Source of the DNA: Pseudomonas sp. Irchel s3h17
Lineage (GTDB): Bacteria; Pseudomonadota; Gammaproteobacteria; Pseudomonadales; Pseudomonadaceae
Reading direction: 5' to 3'
NCBI RefSeq assembly: GCF_900187505.1
Contig: NZ_FYDL01000016.1
Coordinates: 1-64,000 of the forward strand
Length of the DNA stretch: 64,000 nucleotides
In this document: one piece after another, positions 60,783-64,000 of the stretch
Layout of the letters: every line of letters starts with the position of its first letter
Numbering within the stretch: the stretch's first letter is position 1
Made by a program: the position numbers and the translations under genes
Notes under the pieces: model-generated
What the model was told of the DNA's origin: nothing
Seen by the model: the letters and a program-made list of their open reading frames with translations, nothing else
Databases searched by the model: none

Positions 60783-61391
60783 TTAGCGGCGAATGACGCC
60801 GACACTCAAGCCTTCGATCACCAGTTCCTGGTCTTTCAGGTTCACTTCGATCGGGGCAAACTCCGGGTTTTCGGCCAGCAGCCAGACCTTGCTGCCGTCG
60901 CGCTTGAAGCGCTTGACGGTGACTTCGTCGCCGATCCGCGCGACGACGATCTGGCCATTGCGGGCTTCGCGAGTGGTGTGTACGGCGAGCAGGTCACCGT
61001 CGAAAATCCCCACGTCCTTCATGCTCATGCCGTGGACCCGCAGCAGGTAGTCGGCGCGTGGATGAAAGAATGCCGGGTTGATGTTGCAGGATTCCTCGAT
61101 GTGCTGCTGGGCGAGAATCGGCGCGCCGGCAGCGACCCGGCCGATGATCGGCAGGGTGGACTCGTCGGCCTTGGCTTCGAAGCCCGGGATACGAATGCCC
61201 CGCGATGCACCGGGGGTCATTTCGATAGCGCCCTTGCGGGCCAGGGCCTTGAGGTGTTCTTCGGCCGCGTTGGGCGACTTGAACCCCAGTTCCAGGGCAA
61301 TTTCCGCACGGGTGGGCGGATAGCCGTTGTCTTCGAGGCAACGTTTGATGAAGGCCAGAATCTCAGCTTGGCGTGGCGTCAGTTTTAGCAT
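60783..61391 (-). CDS. lexA: LexA repressor
   Basis: LexA represses SOS genes until RecA filaments trigger self-cleavage. 202 residues: N-terminal winged helix ([17 protein letters not shown]), cleavage site Ala88-Gly89, catalytic Ser123 ([12 protein letters not shown]) and Lys160. Two LexA boxes lie 11-45 bases upstream of the start codon, giving autoregulation. Confidence 0.98.
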   Translation of the reverse strand: MLKLTPRQAEILAFIKRCLEDNGYPPTRAEIALELGFKSPNAAEEHLKALARKGAIEMTPGASRGIRIPGFEAKADESTLPIIGRVAAGAPILAQQHIEESCNINPAFFHPRADYLLRVHGMSMKDVGIFDGDLLAVHTTREARNGQIVVARIGDEVTVKRFKRDGSKVWLLAENPEFAPIEVNLKDQELVIEGLSVGVIRR

Positions 61392-61401
61392 CTCGATCGC
61401 T

Positions 61402-61417
61402 CTGTCTTTTTATACAG
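61402..61417 (-). promoter_or_regulatory. LexA box 1 of the lexA-sulA promoter
   Basis: CTG-N10-CAG with an AT-rich centre, 11 bases upstream of the lexA start codon; matches the SOS box consensus. Confidence 0.87.
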
Positions 61418-61420
61418 TGA

Positions 61421-61436
61421 CTGGGATTATATACAG
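61421..61436 (-). promoter_or_regulatory. LexA box 2 of the lexA-sulA promoter
   Basis: A second CTG-N10-CAG, CTGTATATAATCCCAG on the minus strand, 3 bases away from the first. Double boxes give cooperative repression in E. coli lexA. Confidence 0.88.
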
Positions 61437-61583
61437 TGGAGTGGGCTTGGCAATCCTCCATTTGTGCAAGGTCGCCGGACGGTCACCGACAGATCGTCGG
61501 CCCGCACGCTACGGGGGCGGCTACAGCCGGCGGTTTATATGGTTAAATGGCTGACTGGGCGTTCGTAAAACGAACCGGTAGAC

Positions 61584-61612
61584 TTGACAAGCCACGGGCT
61601 GAAACGTATGTT
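61584..61612 (+). promoter_or_regulatory. psrA promoter
   Basis: TTGACA (61584-61589) and TATGTT (61607-61612) with 17 bases between them, overlapping the first psrA operator, so bound repressor would block polymerase. Confidence 0.75.
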
Positions 61613-61627
61613 TCAAACAAGTGTTTG
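61601..61627 (+). promoter_or_regulatory. Two abutting PsrA operators
   Basis: GAAAC-GTAT-GTTTC (61601-61614) and CAAAC-AAGT-GTTTG (61614-61627) both fit the PsrA motif [G/C]AAAC-N2-4-GTTT[G/C] and share one base. They lie just before the psrA start and over its promoter, consistent with autoregulation. Confidence 0.85.
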
Positions 61628-61642
61628 TCAGGCGGAGTAGCC

Positions 61643-62350
61643 ATGGCCCAGTCGGAAACCGTTGAACGCATTCTTGATGCCGCCGAGCAGTTGTTCGCGG
61701 AAAAAGGGTTTGCCGAAACTTCATTGCGCCTGATCACCAGCAAGGCTGGGGTCAACCTGGCGGCGGTGAACTATCATTTCGGCTCGAAGAAAGCCTTGAT
61801 CCAGGCGGTCTTCTCGCGTTTTCTCGGTCCGTTCTGCAGCAGTCTCGAGCGTGAGCTGGAGCGTCGTTCCGCCAGGCCGGACAACAAGCCGAGCCTGGAA
61901 GAACTGCTGGAAATCCTCGTCGAGCAGGCCCTGGTGGTACAGCCACGCAGCGGCAATGACCTGTCTATCTTCATGCGCTTGCTGGGCCTGGCATTCAGCC
62001 AGAGCCAGGGGCACTTGCGGCGTTATCTGGAAGACATGTACGGCAAGGTGTTCCGCCGCTACATGATGCTGGTCAACGAAGCCGCCCCGCGTATCCCGCC
62101 GATCGAACTGTTCTGGCGCGTGCACTTCATGCTGGGTGCGGCGGCGTTCAGCATGTCGGGGATCAAGGCCTTGCGGGCTATCGCCGAAACCGATTTCGGG
62201 GTCAATACCTCGATCGAGCAGGTCATGCGCCTGATGGTGCCGTTCCTGGCTGCGGGCATGCGCGCTGAAACCGGCGTGACCGACGACGCCATGGCTGCGG
62301 CCCAATTGCGTCCGCGCAGCAAATCGGTACCGCTGGCCGCCAAGGTTTAA
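61643..62350 (+). CDS. psrA: PsrA, TetR family fatty-acid-responsive regulator
   Basis: PsrA senses long-chain fatty acids, represses itself and fadBA-type genes, and activates rpoS in Pseudomonas. 235 residues with an N-terminal TetR helix-turn-helix (VERILDAAEQLFAEKGFAET, NLAAVNYHFGSKKALI). GGAG precedes the ATG at 61643. It is divergent from lexA, as in P. aeruginosa, and its operators are visible. The fadBA operon in the same window is a likely target. Confidence 0.95.
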   Translation: MAQSETVERILDAAEQLFAEKGFAETSLRLITSKAGVNLAAVNYHFGSKKALIQAVFSRFLGPFCSSLERELERRSARPDNKPSLEELLEILVEQALVVQPRSGNDLSIFMRLLGLAFSQSQGHLRRYLEDMYGKVFRRYMMLVNEAAPRIPPIELFWRVHFMLGAAAFSMSGIKALRAIAETDFGVNTSIEQVMRLMVPFLAAGMRAETGVTDDAMAAAQLRPRSKSVPLAAKV

Positions 62351-62547
62351 CCGCGCACGGGTGGGCGCGGCAGCTGACATCCGCTAAGCTAGCCGCCCAT
62401 GCCGACTCTCGTTTCAGACCCGCTCCCGTTTCCCTCTACCGACTCCGTTGCGCCGGGCATCGCCCTTGGCGGCGCGGTCGTGTGTCTGCCTCGAGCCGGG
62501 TCCTTCAAAGACGCGCCGTGCGCGCATTTCGTTATCAAGGAATCTCT

Positions 62548-63558
62548 ATGACTGCTGGCCTGCAAGGCTCGTTGATGGTGGACGTCGCCGGTACCTGGCT
62601 GACGGCCGAAGATCGCCAATTGTTGCGTCAGCCCGAAGTGGGCGGCCTGATCATCTTTGCCCGCAACATCGAGCATCCACGCCAGGTGCGCGAGTTGAGC
62701 GCGTCGATCCGCGCGGTGCGTCCGGACCTGCTGCTGGCGGTCGACCAGGAGGGCGGTCGGGTGCAGCGCTTGCGTCAGGGCTTCGTCCGTCTGCCGGCCA
62801 TGCGGGCGATAGCCGACAATCCGAATGCTGAGTACCTGGCCGAGCAGTGCGGCTGGATCATGGCCACCGAAGTATTGGCCGTGGGCCTGGACCTGAGCTT
62901 TGCGCCGGTGCTGGATCTCGACTACCAGCGCAGCGCGGTGGTCGGTACCCGTTCGTTCGAGGGTGATCCGGAGCGTGCAGCGCTGTTGGCCGGTGCTTTT
63001 ATCCGCGGGATGAACAGCGCCGGCATGGCTGCCACTGGCAAGCATTTCCCGGGCCACGGCTGGGCGGAGGCGGATTCCCACGTCGCGATCCCGAATGACG
63101 AGCGCAGCCTGGATGACATCCGTGCCCATGACCTGGTGCCGTTCGCGCGCTTGAGCAAGCACTTGGCAGCGGTGATGCCGGCCCACGTGATCTACCCGCA
63201 GGTCGATTCCCAGCCCGCCGGTTTCTCGCGCCGCTGGTTGCAGGACATTCTGCGTGGCGAACTGCAGTTCGACGGCGTGATCTTCAGCGATGACCTGTCG
63301 ATGGCCGGCGCCCATGTGGTGGGCGACGCCGCCAGTCGCATCGAGGCGGCCCTGACGGCGGGTTGCGACATGGGGTTGGTGTGCAATGACCGTGCGGCGG
63401 CCGAACTGGCCCTGGCGGCGGCGCAGCGCATGAAGGTCAAACCGTCGGCGCGGATTGCGCGGATGCGTGGCCAGGCCTTCGCCAGCACCGATTACCGACA
63501 GGATCCCCGTTGGCTCGCGGCTATTGGCGCCCTCAAAGACGCCCAACTGATTGATTAA
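62548..63558 (+). CDS. nagZ: Beta-N-acetylhexosaminidase NagZ
   Basis: NagZ removes GlcNAc from GlcNAc-anhydromuropeptides in cytoplasmic peptidoglycan recycling, which in Pseudomonas affects AmpC induction. The 336-residue GH3 protein has AVDQEGGRVQRLR, KHFPGHG (the mobile loop with His) and the catalytic Asp in FSDDLSMAGA. AAGGAA precedes the ATG at 62548. It is followed 12 bases later by the phosphorylase gene. Confidence 0.96.
   Translation: MTAGLQGSLMVDVAGTWLTAEDRQLLRQPEVGGLIIFARNIEHPRQVRELSASIRAVRPDLLLAVDQEGGRVQRLRQGFVRLPAMRAIADNPNAEYLAEQCGWIMATEVLAVGLDLSFAPVLDLDYQRSAVVGTRSFEGDPERAALLAGAFIRGMNSAGMAATGKHFPGHGWAEADSHVAIPNDERSLDDIRAHDLVPFARLSKHLAAVMPAHVIYPQVDSQPAGFSRRWLQDILRGELQFDGVIFSDDLSMAGAHVVGDAASRIEAALTAGCDMGLVCNDRAAAELALAAAQRMKVKPSARIARMRGQAFASTDYRQDPRWLAAIGALKDAQLID

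Positions 63559-64000
<442 letters not shown>

Overview
The window comes from a high-GC gammaproteobacterium of the genus Pseudomonas, most likely the P. fluorescens group. Gene order supports this: dnaX-ybaB-recR; apt-anr-hemN with two cbb3 oxidase operons, aer and acnA; and ABC-F/uspA/fadBA/topA/sulA/lexA/psrA/nagZ. The dense REP/REPIN repeats of two sequence classes also fit. No rRNA or tRNA gene was seen. The assignment is inferred from remembered gene order and protein sequence, not from a search.

Layout. 1-2.5 kb: the 3' end of a group II intron (domains V and VI) lies directly in front of ligA. 2.6-4.5 kb: a compact island on the minus strand with visibly lower GC, made of hcp, a glycine-zipper protein and a small membrane protein; it looks like an Hcp-linked type VI effector/immunity module. 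4.8-5.9 kb: a zinc-peptidase pseudogene with three disabling lesions. 6.1-9.9 kb: SRP RNA gene, an XRE regulator, a PAS-GGDEF-EAL protein and a periplasmic binding protein. 10-15.7 kb: dnaX, ybaB, an MDR reductase, recR and an acyl-CoA dehydrogenase.

16-36 kb is a low-oxygen respiration region, nearly all on the minus strand. Two tandem cbb3 oxidase operons (ccoNOQP-2, then ccoNOQP-1) are followed by the assembly genes ccoG, ccoH, ccoI and ccoS, a SafE-type membrane protein, hemN, the oxygen sensor gene anr, and apt. Aer (energy taxis) and a CPBP protease lie upstream. ANR boxes are visible in front of hemN, ccoG and ccoN2. The likely logic is that Anr senses low oxygen and raises haem synthesis, copper loading and the high-affinity oxidase, while Aer steers the cell.

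36-52 kb: acnA, rlmM, tusA, a MATE pump, pdxB, a small conserved protein, an ABC exporter, a class II Fic protein, slt, an ABC-F ATPase and a universal stress protein. 52-64 kb: the fadBA beta-oxidation operon, topA, two small conserved genes, the lexA-sulA SOS operon with two LexA boxes, divergent psrA with two abutting operators, nagZ, and the start of a thio-purine phosphorylase gene cut by the window edge.

The least ordinary items are the intron end at ligA, the Hcp-linked module, the decayed peptidase, a REP-bearing MITE with a 9-bp target duplication, a structured repeat that supplies the ccoI stop codon, and a 1-kb AT-richer gap next to ccoP1 holding a small gene and a nine-codon ORF behind a perfect Shine-Dalgarno sequence.
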